Position numbers and translations under genes: made by a program. Positions 47,708 to 57,498 of a stretch of 64,000 bases of DNA are shown one piece after another; positions within the stretch are counted from its first letter, which is position 1; each line of letters begins with the position of its first letter. The notes under the pieces are model-generated. The model was not told the DNA's origin, searched no databases, and was given only the letters and a program-made list of their open reading frames with translations. This stretch comes from Campylobacter gracilis (GTDB lineage: Bacteria > Campylobacterota > Campylobacteria > Campylobacterales > Campylobacteraceae), in the NCBI RefSeq assembly GCF_001190745.1, contig NZ_CP012196.1:2170001-2234000 (forward strand), given 5' to 3'.

Positions 47708-48786
47708 TTTTAGGCTCCACGGGCTCTATCGGCACAAACACCCTAGACGTAGCCGCGCGTAGCGGCAGTATGATCGAAGCGCTTAGCTGCGGGCGCAATA
47801 TCAAGCTTTTAAACGAACAGATCGCAAAATTTCATCCAAAGCTCGTCTGTATCGCGGACGCGCAGCAAAAAAGCGAGGTAGATCACGAGCGCGTATTTTG
47901 CGGCGCGGATGGAATTTTGCAGATGCTTGCGGAGTGCAAAAGCACGACCGTGGTAAACGCTCTCGTAGGCTTTGCGGGCATGATGCCTAGCCTAAAAACC
48001 CAAGAGCTCGGAAAGAGACTGTGTCTCGCCAACAAAGAAAGCCTGGTCGTCGGCGGGAAATTTCTGCAAACGGATAAAATTTACCCGATCGACAGCGAAC
48101 ATTTCGGACTGAAATTTTTACTTAGCAACGCTAAAACCCCCGTTTCGCGCCTAATCATCACGGCTAGCGGCGGCGCGTTTTATGACGTGCCGCTAACGCA
48201 GCTGGGTTCGCTCACGCCGCAAAACGCCCTCAAGCACCCCAACTGGAAGATGGGCGCGAAGATCACGATCGACAGCGCCACGATGGCGAATAAGCTCTTT
48301 GAGGTGATCGAGGCGTTTTGGCTCTACGGTACGCGCGAGATCGATGCGCTTATCGAGCGCACCTCGCAGATCCACGCGCTGGTCGAATTCGCAGACGGCT
48401 CTACGACGGCGCATATTAGCAGGGCTGACATGCGGCTAGCCATCGCGCACGCGATGTTTAGCGGCGACGTACGGGAGCAGATCGCCGCGCCCGTAGATCT
48501 GTGCTCGCTACGACCGATAGAATTTAAACCGATCGACGAGATGAAATTTCAAATTTTTACCCTCAAAGACGCGCTGTTAGCAAACCCCGATCTCGGCATC
48601 GTCATCAACGCCGCAAACGAAGCGGGCGTAAATGCGTTTTTGCAGCAGCGGTGCCGCTTCACCGACATTGCGCGTGTCGTGCTAAAGTGCGCGGAAAAAT
48701 TTAACTCGCCTAGCGTGACGGATGCGGACGCGCTTGTAGCGGTGGATGCGAGCGTGCGAGCGTATGCAAACGAACTGCTGAAATAA
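47701..48786 (+). CDS. dxr: 1-deoxy-D-xylulose 5-phosphate reductoisomerase
   Basis: MEP pathway of isoprenoid synthesis. 361 residues. NADPH site [13 protein letters not shown] at the N-terminus, IDSEHFGL metal motif (about 123-130), SGGAF and [20 protein letters not shown] in the catalytic loop. Starts inside the cdsA end. Confidence 0.97.
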   Translation: MVVLGSTGSIGTNTLDVAARSGSMIEALSCGRNIKLLNEQIAKFHPKLVCIADAQQKSEVDHERVFCGADGILQMLAECKSTTVVNALVGFAGMMPSLKTQELGKRLCLANKESLVVGGKFLQTDKIYPIDSEHFGLKFLLSNAKTPVSRLIITASGGAFYDVPLTQLGSLTPQNALKHPNWKMGAKITIDSATMANKLFEVIEAFWLYGTREIDALIERTSQIHALVEFADGSTTAHISRADMRLAIAHAMFSGDVREQIAAPVDLCSLRPIEFKPIDEMKFQIFTLKDALLANPDLGIVINAANEAGVNAFLQQRCRFTDIARVVLKCAEKFNSPSVTDADALVAVDASVRAYANELLK

Positions 48787-48975
48787 GCTTTCCTATCGCG
48801 AGATTTTTATATACTGCGACTTGAGCTTGACGGCAAATTTCAATGCGCACGGCTCGCGCAAGTAGCTGTAAAATTAGCGGTATCTAAACAGCGCGCGCCT
48901 ATTGCGCCGTATCGGGTGCAGATTTATGCTGTGCCACAAGGTTGCACCGTTAAATTTAATAAATAGAGGTTTAGC

Positions 48976-49950
48976 GTGGATATTAAAACCGTCATAGATT
49001 TAGAAAAGCAGCGCAAACAGCTTAAGAAAAGTCGCAAATTTTGGAAAATTTTAAGTTATCTCGTAGCGTTTGCGGTTTTCGGTCCGATGCTTGCGCTCGC
49101 ATTGATAATCATCTTTCTCGATTTTCCCAAACTCGATCTTGGCGTAGAAAGTTTATTTCTTTTAGCCGCGTCTATTTTGGCAATAATCGGCATGCGGGAC
49201 GAATTTTACGAGTGGATTTTCGAGCGCAAAACCGAGCGGTTTTTGATGCGTTACAAAGAGCTTTATCTCAAGCCCTATATCGAAAGCCTGGGCTTTTCGT
49301 ATAAAATGGGCGCGCTTTTTCAGGAAAAAGAGGTAAGGGCAAGCGAGATATTTGACGGATTTGATAGATTTCGCGCGGATGATCTGGTTTGCGCGAACGT
49401 GGACGGAGTGGATTTTATGTTTTGCGACATAAGGCTGGAAAAGGATGTTGGCACGGGAATCCCATTTATTTTTAAAAATAATTACGCCACATCTTTCGAA
49501 GGACCCTTTTTTGTGGCAAATTTTAATAAAAAAGTCCGCTCCGACGTTTTTGTTTTCTCGGACGTGGCGGCGCCCGCAGGCATAGATTTACCGCCTTCGG
49601 GGCTGCCGCGCGGGCTATGGAGCAACCGCAAAATTCCGATAGATAATGCGGATTTCAATGCAAATTTCTCGGTTTACGCAAGCGATACGGTGGCGGCTAT
49701 GTATATCTTGACGCCTGCGCTGATGGAGAAAATTTTATCTCTTAAACAGCTTGTGAAATCGAACATCTCGCTGAGCTTCAAGCAAAATAAAATTTACATC
49801 GCGATAGCTCGCGGCGCCGATAGTTTCGAGCCGAGCTTGGATCAGCCGATACTCAATGCTCGCATCGCAAAGGATATCAAAGCGGATCTGGACGCGATGT
49901 TGCAAATCGTAAAAATTCTAAAGTTGAATGAAAAAATTTGGACATCTTAG
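48976..49950 (+). CDS. DUF3137 domain membrane protein
   Basis: 324 residues; two spans near the N-terminus (about 28-75), then a cytosolic DUF3137 domain (FDGFDRFRADDLVCANVDGV, VFVFSDVA). GTG start at 48976 with a GAGG site. Paralogue of 19643-20557 by layout, though sequences differ widely. Confidence 0.7.
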   Translation: MDIKTVIDLEKQRKQLKKSRKFWKILSYLVAFAVFGPMLALALIIIFLDFPKLDLGVESLFLLAASILAIIGMRDEFYEWIFERKTERFLMRYKELYLKPYIESLGFSYKMGALFQEKEVRASEIFDGFDRFRADDLVCANVDGVDFMFCDIRLEKDVGTGIPFIFKNNYATSFEGPFFVANFNKKVRSDVFVFSDVAAPAGIDLPPSGLPRGLWSNRKIPIDNADFNANFSVYASDTVAAMYILTPALMEKILSLKQLVKSNISLSFKQNKIYIAIARGADSFEPSLDQPILNARIAKDIKADLDAMLQIVKILKLNEKIWTS

Positions 49951-50344
49951 CCAGGCGCAAGGCGGAGCGAGGCGAGCGAGCGAAATAAGGTGGGACGAAG
50001 CGAGTAGATGAAACGAGGCGGGGTAGAGCAAAGCGACTAGATAGAACAAAGCGGGGCAGAATAAGCTGCTCGGGCAAAACACGCGAGTGTCGTGCAAGCG
50101 CGATAAAATTTCACGCGGGATTGCGAAATTTTAGTAATGGTATAAAATTCCGCGTGGGATTGCGAATTTTAGTAGCGGGATAGAATTTTGCGCAGGGTTT
50201 CGGCAAGATGATGAAATTTCGCGTAGAATTCGACGGGGTTTTACATCGCGGCGAAATCTTATATAGAATTTCGGCGGAATTTTACGAAAAATTAAAATTT
50301 GCTTGCTATTGAGAGATTTTTTTGATATACTGCCGTTTCTTTTT
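49951..50344. repeat. Repeat-rich spacer before tRNA-Val
   Basis: Two kinds of degenerate tandem repeat: a G-rich 33-base unit (AAGCGA-STAGAT-type, at 49998 and 50031) and then an AT-rich 38-39-base unit (ATARAATTT...GCGGGATTGCGAA) starting at 50103, 50142 and 50180. No gene. A -10-like TATACT at 50326 serves the tRNA. Confidence 0.6.
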
Positions 50345-50420
50345 GGCCCCGTAACTCAGTTGGTAGAGTGTCACCTTGACATGGTGGAAGTCGTTGGTTC
50401 GAGTCCAATCGGGACCACCA
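50345..50420 (+). tRNA. tRNA-Val(GAC)
   Basis: 76 bases. Anticodon loop TTGACAT between TCACC and GGTGG gives GAC; T-loop GGTTCGAGTCC; encoded CCA. The acceptor strands GGCCCCG and CGGGACC pair except for a C3-A70 mismatch; a T at position 3 would restore it. Confidence 0.93.
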
Positions 50421-50454
50421 CTTAAGCTATTTTTAAGTTTAAATCACTTCTTTT
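50421..50454 (+). repeat. 34-base sequence shared with downstream of tRNA-Ala (copy B)
   Basis: 31 of 34 positions match 15163-15196, again starting at the base after the encoded CCA. Contains the same TTAAG/CTTAA-type hairpin. Confidence 0.6.
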
Positions 50455-50654
50455 TACTTCCTGCTTAAGTTGTTTTAAAATTTTAATCCACTTCATTTTC
50501 GCGCACAGCACCTGTCTTAGATTTAGTTATTCCGACATCTTTCATTTTTATTTTAGATATAATTTTTCCAGAAATACTATGAGATCGATTAAGCGATCAA
50601 TGAGATAAATTTTATCGGCAACCGATTAAATTTAGAAAGGAGTATCGGAGATAT

Positions 50655-50924
50655 ATGGGACAGTATGTTATAAAAACATTAGATTACTGCGCAGAAAAGG
50701 GGCTGCGGCTACAATGGGAAAAGGACTTCGCGATCTCCGTCAATACTCTTGAAAACGAAGTTACTATAAGGGCGAATAAAAGCGGACTCATATCTCTTGC
50801 CAGGCATTTGCTTACTTTAGCGCAAGATTCTGCGCCGAAACATTCGCATATACATCTGGATGAGTATAATTCGCTTGAGGAGGGCTCGGCGGAACTTATA
50901 AACCAAAAAGATACCGAGCGATAA
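50655..50924 (+). CDS. Imm32-family immunity protein
   Basis: 89 residues. The segment GLISLARHLLTLAQDSAP followed by HSHIHLDEYNSLEEGSAEL is the characteristic Imm32 block (a helix then the HxHLD...LEEGS strand). Imm32 proteins neutralise toxins of polymorphic systems; no toxin is near. GGAG precedes the ATG. First gene of the second small island. Confidence 0.75.
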   Translation: MGQYVIKTLDYCAEKGLRLQWEKDFAISVNTLENEVTIRANKSGLISLARHLLTLAQDSAPKHSHIHLDEYNSLEEGSAELINQKDTER

Positions 50925-50955
50925 AGATAAATTTTTATGCTAAAGGAAGGCGACA

Positions 50956-51276
50956 ATGAGGGAGAAACACATTGTAGAGTTATTATCCTCCGCAATCGAA
51001 GGAGACGGGATCATATCCGTAGTATTTAAATTTTTCCATATAGATTGGGGATACACGCTAGAGGAGCTCGATCTAATTATAAATTTTGGTATAAAAAATG
51101 GCGATCTCCTTATAGAAGATATGCATGATGAAAACAAGCACTACGACAAAATAGATTGGCGGCTAGATAATGTGTATCAAGAGATCGTTGTGGTAGATAT
51201 TTACAAATATATGCCATTGCTATTTTCTAAACATCCGACGGTACCGGATCCTTATAAGCAGTTCATTACGGAATGA
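50956..51276 (+). CDS. Hypothetical protein, putative immunity protein
   Basis: 106 residues, acidic, not recognised. Helical first half (VELLSSAIEGDGIISVVFKF), then YTLEELDLIINFGIKNGDLL. AAAGGA site before the ATG. Neighbours suggest an immunity-type gene. Confidence 0.5.
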   Translation: MREKHIVELLSSAIEGDGIISVVFKFFHIDWGYTLEELDLIINFGIKNGDLLIEDMHDENKHYDKIDWRLDNVYQEIVVVDIYKYMPLLFSKHPTVPDPYKQFITE

Positions 51277-51381
51277 AATTTGCGTATGACAGCACGGATA
51301 AAACTATAAAATTTAAAGGATCGGACAGTATGGCACAAAACGTTATAAATAAAGCAGATCATAACGAAAAGGAGCAGCGCA
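51277..51381 (+). other. Short gap with possible decayed Imm32 start
   Basis: A 20-codon frame at 51331 (MAQNVINKADHNEKE) resembles the start of the Imm32 gene (MGQYVIKTLDYCAEK), including a similar GGATCGGACAGT leader. It is probably a relic. Confidence 0.3.
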
Positions 51382-51786
51382 ATGCTAGATAGAATTGCCT
51401 CTTTTTTGACAGGCATAATGTGCTTCTTATATCTTATAAATTTTACGGTACATAAACATGTAAAGATAGGCGAGAAATATATTAAATTTGATGATGCGGG
51501 TATTTTATGGGCATTGCCCGCAACTGTATTTTTAATAGCGGGTATTTGCTTCTTTTACCTCGCCTTCCGCTCTGAAAAGAGCATAAAAAGATACCCAGAG
51601 TATATGTGGTGTGCAGACTGCAGTAAATTTTACCGATACGAGGATGTCAAGGATACGGATCAAATTTGCCCGGACTGCGGCAAAAAGCTTACTGAGTATA
51701 ATGACGGCGACTACTGGAAAAGAAACGCTCCTCATCAAGGTGCTAAAACTCCGAAGATCAAAAAGCGTAAATTTAAAAAGAGATGA
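51382..51786 (+). CDS. Small membrane protein with C-terminal zinc ribbon (paralogue 1)
   Basis: 134 residues. Two spans (about 5-25 and 40-62), then a cytosolic zinc-ribbon-like segment with CADCSKFYRYEDVKDTDQIC and CPDCGKK (four Cys as CxxC pairs), and a basic tail. Strong AAAAGGAG site. Related by eye to the next gene over almost the whole length. Confidence 0.65.
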   Translation: MLDRIASFLTGIMCFLYLINFTVHKHVKIGEKYIKFDDAGILWALPATVFLIAGICFFYLAFRSEKSIKRYPEYMWCADCSKFYRYEDVKDTDQICPDCGKKLTEYNDGDYWKRNAPHQGAKTPKIKKRKFKKR

Positions 51787-51818
51787 AATTTTGATTTGTT
51801 ATAGAGGAATATATAAAA

Positions 51819-52247
51819 ATGCTAAATAGAATTTTTGCATTAATCGGCTTTTTTGCTTTTTTCGCATGGGGGCTGACGGCCGCTTTATTGGAAAAAGTCG
51901 ATATAAAACCCGGCTTTATGGCATCGGTAAAGCTTGAAAGCACATATCTGCGTATCATCATAGGAATTTTATGCTTTGCGACGTGCGCTTTCTTTTTATA
52001 TCTCGCATTTCGCCCTGAAAAAAGCGTAAAGTATTATCCTAAATTTATACGCTGCAAAGGGTGTCTTAAATTTTATAATTTCTCGGACGTTAAAGATAGG
52101 AGCGTTTGCCCTAAGTGCGGAGGCGAACTGCAAGATTATGCCGAGATAGAAAAGTGGAATCAAATAGAAAAGAATAAAAAGCTTGAAAGATATTATAAAT
52201 TTGAAAAAGAGTGGCTAAAGAAGGTGAGCCATGATAAAAATAATTGA
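51819..52247 (+). CDS. Small membrane protein with C-terminal zinc ribbon (paralogue 2)
   Basis: 142 residues. Same design as the preceding gene: two spans, a LYLAFRPEKSVKYYPKF link (FYLAFRSEKSIKRYPEY in the first), then CKGCLKFYNFSDVKDRSVC and CPKCGGEL. Tandem duplication with divergence. Role unknown. Confidence 0.65.
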   Translation: MLNRIFALIGFFAFFAWGLTAALLEKVDIKPGFMASVKLESTYLRIIIGILCFATCAFFLYLAFRPEKSVKYYPKFIRCKGCLKFYNFSDVKDRSVCPKCGGELQDYAEIEKWNQIEKNKKLERYYKFEKEWLKKVSHDKNN

Positions 52248-52283
52248 TGCGCAAGCAAAATCAAAAAGTCTTAGGAATAAAAA

Positions 52284-52325
52284 ATGAGCGCTAGGATAGG
52301 TTTAATACTTTTTGGCGCATTTTAG
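52284..52325 (+). pseudogene. Possible third paralogue remnant
   Basis: A 13-codon frame, MSARIGLILFGAF then TAG, resembles the N-terminal span of the two preceding genes. Too short to be sure. Confidence 0.25.
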
Positions 52326-52607
52326 ACGGATATGATTTTAGGGATTGACTAAATTTTAAAATTCCAGCTAGATCCGCTTTGCGAATTTGCCGTTTTAAAA
52401 ACAAACGCCGCCAAAGAATCTAAATTTAAAACCGAAATTTTACCGCACCCAGCAAAACGCTCGAAATTAAAATTTCATCCAAACTACGCCTAAATTTTAA
52501 AAAATATATCTTTAATCTTTGAAATTTATTATTATTTAATCAAGAGAAATTATAATATAGCATTTGCAAATCATTCGCAAAATCTTAATTTTAAATAGGG
52601 GAGAGTG
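52326..52607. other. AT-rich spacer upstream of TonB receptor
   Basis: No gene. Very AT-rich from 52500; a possible but weak Fur-like element (AAATCATTCGC region, 52570-52582). Confidence 0.35.
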
Positions 52608-54680
52608 ATGTTTAAGAAATTTTATCTTTCAAATGCCGCGATCGCGCTAAGTTTGTGCGCTGCATTGCAACTAAACGGAGCCGAAAATAACGCTACGTCC
52701 GCAAATATCAGCGCGCCTAGCGCAGGGGCGGTAAATTCCGCAGCTCATAAAAGCGCTTCCGGCGCGAACGCCACAAAGCTGGGCACCATCGTAGTTACCG
52801 CGACAGGTTTTGAGGATATGCTTAAAAACGAGGTTCGCAACGTCTCGGTCATCACTGCGGAGGATATGGAAAATCGTGGCTACCGCGATCTGCGCGAAAT
52901 TTTAGAAAAGGCACCGGGGGTTAGCTTTCACGGCGATACGGTCGATCTGCGCGGACAGGGTCAGAAGGCAAATACCTCCGTAAAGGTCCTTCTTAACGGA
53001 GTCGCGCTCAATATGATCGACACGACGCCGACGAGCATTCCGATCGATCTAGTTCCGATCGAAGATATCGAGCGCGTGGAGATCATCCCCGGCGGCGGTA
53101 GCGTGCTTTACGGCAGCGGCACCAGCGGCGGCGTGATAAATATCATCACGAAAAAAGGCGCCAGATACCCCTACGCCAATATCTCCACCAAGATCGCATC
53201 GTATAATTACAATGATCTAAATTTGGGGCTCGGCGGAGGCGTGAGCGATAATCTGTTTCTAAAAACCGCCGTTAAGGGTTTTAAGCAGCGCGGATACCGC
53301 AAGGGCGAGAAAAATACCGGCTACTACGGCTCGCTCGGGATGCATTATAAAATTTCGGACGATCAAAGCATCTCTTTCGATCCGAGTTTTTATCGCGCCA
53401 GAACCTATTCCGTGCCTACTCTGGGTCTTGCCGAGCTTAAAGCGGATCGCCGCCAGCAGGGAGGCGAGAGAACCTTTACTAAAAGCACGCGACTAAATTT
53501 TGACTTGGATTATGCGGTGAAATTCGGCGATAGATTTGAAGCAAATTTACAGCCTTATTACCAAGATATTAGAATTTTGCAAAAGGGATTTGTGATGAAA
53601 GATCGCAAAGAGGGGGCAAATTTAAAAGGCAAGCTCGACTACGACAGCGGCGAGTTCATAGCGGGATATGATTATCTCAAAAACAAGGGCTTCCGCAGGA
53701 TAAATTTTGATGCCGCGATGAATCCTATGATGAGCCTTTCGCAGCTTACGATCTTTGATATGCAGAAACTTACCCACTCGGTCTATGCTTTAGAAAAGCA
53801 CAATTTCACCGATCTGTTTTCGCTTAGCGCGGGCGGTCGGTTTGAGCGCGCCGAATACAAAGTAGATCGCGAGGTCTCTACGACGGTGCGTAGGATGGGG
53901 CGCATCTTTCATACACAAGAAAGCACACACGTAACGGATGATAAAAACAACTACGCTTTTGAGATTACGCCGAATTTTAATTATTCCAAGGATGGCAACG
54001 TCTATTTTAAATTTGAGCGCGGCTATATCTCGCCGGGCCCTAATCAACTCATCGACAAGCTCGGTCGCAACGGCCCTTACGTGCTTAATAACCTTAAATC
54101 CGAAACCTTTAAAACCTACGAGATCGGTCTTAAGGATCTTATCTACGGGCAATACGTAAGCGCTACGATCTTTTGGACCGATACGAAAAACGAGATCATA
54201 AACGAAACTTTGGGCAGCTCGATCACCGACGGTTGGCTTTTTATTAATATCGACGAGACGCGCCGCAAGGGCGTGGAGCTGTATGCGGAGCAAAGTCTGC
54301 TTTCAAATTTAAAGCTCAGCGAGACCTTTTCATACGTCGACGCCAAGATCCAATCCGGTGCGAATAAAGGTAAGCAGGTTCCGTTGGTGGAGCGCTCGAA
54401 GTTCGTTTTGGGCGTCGATTACGAGCCGATTAGAAATTTGACGCTGATGAGCGATTTTAAATATTTCTCATCATCGCACGACGCCAACCACGATAGGATC
54501 GACTCGCGCACGATCGTGGATCTGGGCGCTGCGTACCGCTTCGCAAGCGGATTTTTGATAAGCGCGGGAGTCAAAAACGTCTTTGACGAGGAGTACAATT
54601 ACAACCAAAATTTACGCGCAGACGACTATACCCCGGCTCCAGGGCGCAACTACTACGTGGAGTTTAAATACACCTATTAG
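52608..54680 (+). CDS. TonB-dependent siderophore-type outer-membrane receptor
   Basis: 690 residues. Signal peptide about 1-24; TonB box region (LGTIVVTATGFE, about 58-69); plug domain with PGVSFHGDTVDLRGQGQKAN and GGGSVLYGSGTSGGVINIIT (about 100-185); barrel to the terminal aromatic (YVEFKYTY). ATG 52608 behind GGGGAGAG; an upstream GTG is not used. Ligand not determined; layout is that of catecholate/colicin receptors. No poly-G tract. Confidence 0.9.
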   Translation: MFKKFYLSNAAIALSLCAALQLNGAENNATSANISAPSAGAVNSAAHKSASGANATKLGTIVVTATGFEDMLKNEVRNVSVITAEDMENRGYRDLREILEKAPGVSFHGDTVDLRGQGQKANTSVKVLLNGVALNMIDTTPTSIPIDLVPIEDIERVEIIPGGGSVLYGSGTSGGVINIITKKGARYPYANISTKIASYNYNDLNLGLGGGVSDNLFLKTAVKGFKQRGYRKGEKNTGYYGSLGMHYKISDDQSISFDPSFYRARTYSVPTLGLAELKADRRQQGGERTFTKSTRLNFDLDYAVKFGDRFEANLQPYYQDIRILQKGFVMKDRKEGANLKGKLDYDSGEFIAGYDYLKNKGFRRINFDAAMNPMMSLSQLTIFDMQKLTHSVYALEKHNFTDLFSLSAGGRFERAEYKVDREVSTTVRRMGRIFHTQESTHVTDDKNNYAFEITPNFNYSKDGNVYFKFERGYISPGPNQLIDKLGRNGPYVLNNLKSETFKTYEIGLKDLIYGQYVSATIFWTDTKNEIINETLGSSITDGWLFINIDETRRKGVELYAEQSLLSNLKLSETFSYVDAKIQSGANKGKQVPLVERSKFVLGVDYEPIRNLTLMSDFKYFSSSHDANHDRIDSRTIVDLGAAYRFASGFLISAGVKNVFDEEYNYNQNLRADDYTPAPGRNYYVEFKYTY

Positions 54681-54800
54681 CGCGCGTTTAAATTTAGGCG
54701 GGGTTTTGAGCTGCGGACTTTAAAATTTACGGGCGAAATTTAAAATTTTGCCGCGGCACGCTTTGCCGTCGCGAGATTAAATTTAATAAAAGGAGCGAAG

Positions 54801-55592
54801 ATGAAACCGGACTATAAAAACTGGGTGCCTAAGGGCATGATCGCGTCATTTGCCGCGGGTGCGGGCGTGGCGTTAGTTTTGTTTTTGATTTTCGGTGTTT
54901 GCGGTTTGGGTGTTAGTGGTGCGCTAAGAGGCGTGCTAGCTGGGCTTTTCGGCGCAGCGACGCTGGTTTTGATCGGCTTTACGATCTACTGCATCTTTTG
55001 GTACCGCGCGTTTGATTACGGCGGCAAGCGTCAGCTTTCGCGCGCGATCGTAGAGGGCACGGCAAAATACGTGGATCTGCCTGAGGGCGGTCGCGGGCTG
55101 GACGTAGGCTGCGGCAGCGGCGCGCTAACGATCGCCGTCGCTAAGCGCAACCCGCACGCATCGGTGCTAGGCGTAGATCGCTGGGGCTTTGAGTACGCGT
55201 CTTTTAACAAGCAGCTGTGCGAATCCAACGCGCGCGCCGAAGGGGTGCAAAACACTAGCTTTGAGCAGGCCGACGCCACGCAGCTACCCTTTGAGGACGG
55301 CAGCTTCGATGCGGTGGCGAGCAACTACGTCTATCACAACATCATGCGCAAGGATCGCCAGGCGCTGCTTTTAGAGACGCTCCGCGTGCTTAAAAAGGGC
55401 GGCAGCTTCGCGATCCACGATCTTTTCTCGCGCGGAAACTACGGCGATATGGATGCTTTCATCGCGCATCTCAAGGAACAGGGCTATGAGCGGGTTGAGC
55501 TCATAGATACGACGCAGGGGCTTTTTATGGGGCCGCGCGAAGCCAAATGGCTGATGCTAGGCAGTTCAAAGCTTCTGGCGGGTAAAAAATAA
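54801..55592 (+). CDS. Membrane-anchored class I SAM-dependent methyltransferase
   Basis: 263 residues. Two N-terminal spans (about 12-35 and 40-65), then a Rossmann methyltransferase: motif I LDVGCGSGALT, post-I VLGVDRWG, and FDAVASNYVYHNI with the later LRVLKKGGSFAIHD. Substrate unknown. AGGAG site. Possibly co-transcribed with the receptor (120-base gap). Confidence 0.85.
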   Translation: MKPDYKNWVPKGMIASFAAGAGVALVLFLIFGVCGLGVSGALRGVLAGLFGAATLVLIGFTIYCIFWYRAFDYGGKRQLSRAIVEGTAKYVDLPEGGRGLDVGCGSGALTIAVAKRNPHASVLGVDRWGFEYASFNKQLCESNARAEGVQNTSFEQADATQLPFEDGSFDAVASNYVYHNIMRKDRQALLLETLRVLKKGGSFAIHDLFSRGNYGDMDAFIAHLKEQGYERVELIDTTQGLFMGPREAKWLMLGSSKLLAGKK

Positions 55593-55621
55593 AAAGCCTT
55601 CGTAATTGCTGCTTTACTATT

Positions 55622-55672
55622 GCGGACATCTTTTTTAGCTCAGCTATTAATATGTCGTCCAGGACGGCTGAG
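55622..55672. terminator. Possible bidirectional terminator hairpin
   Basis: AGCTCAGC at 55636 and GCTGAGCT near 55664 form an eight-base inverted repeat, with T-runs on both sides (TTTTTT before, CTTTTT after). The loop is about 20 bases, rather long, and it includes the end of the truncated ybgC. Confidence 0.35.
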
Positions 55673-55846
55673 CTTTTTAAATTTAGCCCAAATCTCGCTC
55701 ACGACGAAATGTCCGTCCTTACTAAAAGGCTTAACCTCCGGGTCGAAAAACATCTCGCTGCGCGCCCTTTCGCAGTATTTTATATAGTTTGCGTGATAGA
55801 CTATGCCACCCGCGTCGGTATCTTCGTAGTAGATTCGTATTTTCAC
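55640..55846 (-). pseudogene. ybgC: Truncated acyl-CoA thioesterase (YbgC/4HBT)
   Basis: Hotdog-fold thioesterase, normally about 130 residues; only 68 remain. The N-terminal half is excellent ([20 protein letters not shown] with the catalytic Asp, then ERARSEMF), then it departs after SEIWAKFK and stops. The C-terminal half is missing. GTG start at 55846 overlaps the nuclease stop by one base. Confidence 0.75.
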
Positions 55847-56847
55847 TACATTAAACCTCGTGATTCAAAATTTACCTTAAGTTTAATTATTCTTGTAAGA
55901 CCTTTTATTTCTTTAATAATTGATAATTCCGAAATAAACTTAATTTTTTCACTCAATCTAGCATCTAAAGGTAATTCTGGAAAATCTTTACGCATCAAAG
56001 CCTCATTCGCTTGAAAATAAAATCTCCTCCTCATATCATCCATATTTAATACGATATAAAATACTCTTTCATTATTGCTACCAGAACTATCGTTTTCAAA
56101 GTATATCCCGCAATCTGCTTCGTTTGTTTCAGAAAAAAGCTTATCAGGGAATTCGTCTTTACTTATAAGATTTATCAAGGCTCCTTTATCATTCGTGGCA
56201 AATAAAAAAGTATTTATTTTTGGGATTTCTAGGGCATTATTATGATGAAAACAATCTTTTAACAATTCGGTATATTCATCAATACATATTTCATGACAAT
56301 CTAAATACTTTTTAATGTACGTTTTTACTTCATTAAAGTTGCAATCGTTTTGTTCTATAGTATTAACTATATTGTTTATTGCTTGTAGCATATTATTTAA
56401 TACTGGCAATCTAGAATGCGATACTATGTTTATGCCCTGTGCCCAAGCTAGATTAGTGGCCTCTTCATCAAAACCACTTGCAGAGAATATTATGGGAATA
56501 TCCAAAAATCTATATTTGTCATTTCTTTGTGAAGATATGTAATTTTCAGATATATCCTTGTACGTTCCTATATATTGCCTAATAAAGGATTTATCTACTT
56601 TTTTATCCCAAAATTTACACTCTGTTAGCAATCTTATCGGAAAAACAAACGGTATATTTTTAGAATAAATTCCTACAAAATCAATTTGATGATTAGTTCC
56701 TCTACCCTCTATTTCCCCATCTTCAGATACTATGTTGCCGTTCAAAATACCAGAACAATCTTTTTTGCATTTTACAAACCCATTTTGTTCTAACCAATAT
56801 GAAATAAAAATTTCATATAGATATCCACGCATTTGAGCTTTTTTCAT
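55846..56847 (-). CDS. Mrr-like restriction endonuclease domain protein (orphan)
   Basis: 333 residues. The N-terminal domain (about 1-130) shows a PD-(D/E)XK pattern: [18 protein letters not shown] helix, [13 protein letters not shown] (Asp), then [15 protein letters not shown] (Glu-x-Lys). The C-terminal two thirds are unassigned. AT-rich relative to flanks and next to a truncated gene, so probably acquired. No partner methyltransferase; may target modified DNA or be a solitary defence nuclease. Confidence 0.7.
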   Translation of the reverse strand: MKKAQMRGYLYEIFISYWLEQNGFVKCKKDCSGILNGNIVSEDGEIEGRGTNHQIDFVGIYSKNIPFVFPIRLLTECKFWDKKVDKSFIRQYIGTYKDISENYISSQRNDKYRFLDIPIIFSASGFDEEATNLAWAQGINIVSHSRLPVLNNMLQAINNIVNTIEQNDCNFNEVKTYIKKYLDCHEICIDEYTELLKDCFHHNNALEIPKINTFLFATNDKGALINLISKDEFPDKLFSETNEADCGIYFENDSSGSNNERVFYIVLNMDDMRRRFYFQANEALMRKDFPELPLDARLSEKIKFISELSIIKEIKGLTRIIKLKVNFESRGLM

Positions 56848-57498
56848 ACCACAATTCCTATATTAATTTTTATAACAATACTATCACATTGTTCTTTAAT
56901 TTATTCCACATTAAATAAAACTCATACATATTTCTCAACCTTTTTTACTATTAAACTCTAATATTTTTGCTAAATTTTGTTTAGCTCTTTAAAAAGCTCC
57001 GTTAAGCAACTCTTTTACGCTCGGCTTTAATAAATTTCTTTAAAAATTGCGTTTATATTCTAGCAAACATAAATTCTGCCTTTGCCGATGGCTTGTCTAT
57101 TTGTGAAAGTGGAAAAATTTAGCGTAAAATAATAGAAATATCAAAAAAGTGGTGGTAAAACGAGTAAAATTTTACAAATGCGAGATCGTGTGACAATATG
57201 TGCTAGACGAAATAAAAGTTTTATGGGCGAGCAATGTTGTAATCTTGTGGTCTAAGATGGGCCTGGAAGGATGGCTTGCTGCAGGAGGCGTACGAAAATC
57301 CGGCGCGGATGTGGTGCAACCGTAGCTCATCAAAGAAGGCTACGGCAAATAGAGGATCGTAAAATTTGGTGACGGTAACCGCAGAGATAAAATTTTATCG
57401 GATTACACAGCGATGGAATTTTTAAAATTTTGCCATGGAATTTATCAAAATTTTTGTGAAGTTTAGTCGGCTCATCGGAAGTTTTAAATTTTACAATT
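56848..57498. other. AT-rich gene-poor stretch
   Basis: No gene supported. The first 250 bases are very AT-rich, consistent with the edge of an acquired segment. Around 57260-57350 short frames interrupted by stops suggest a worn relic that I cannot identify. Confidence 0.4.

Noticed and set aside
53790-54293. 167-codon minus-strand frame inside the second TonB receptor
   Set aside because: Shadow of a clearly coding plus-strand gene; no ribosome site.
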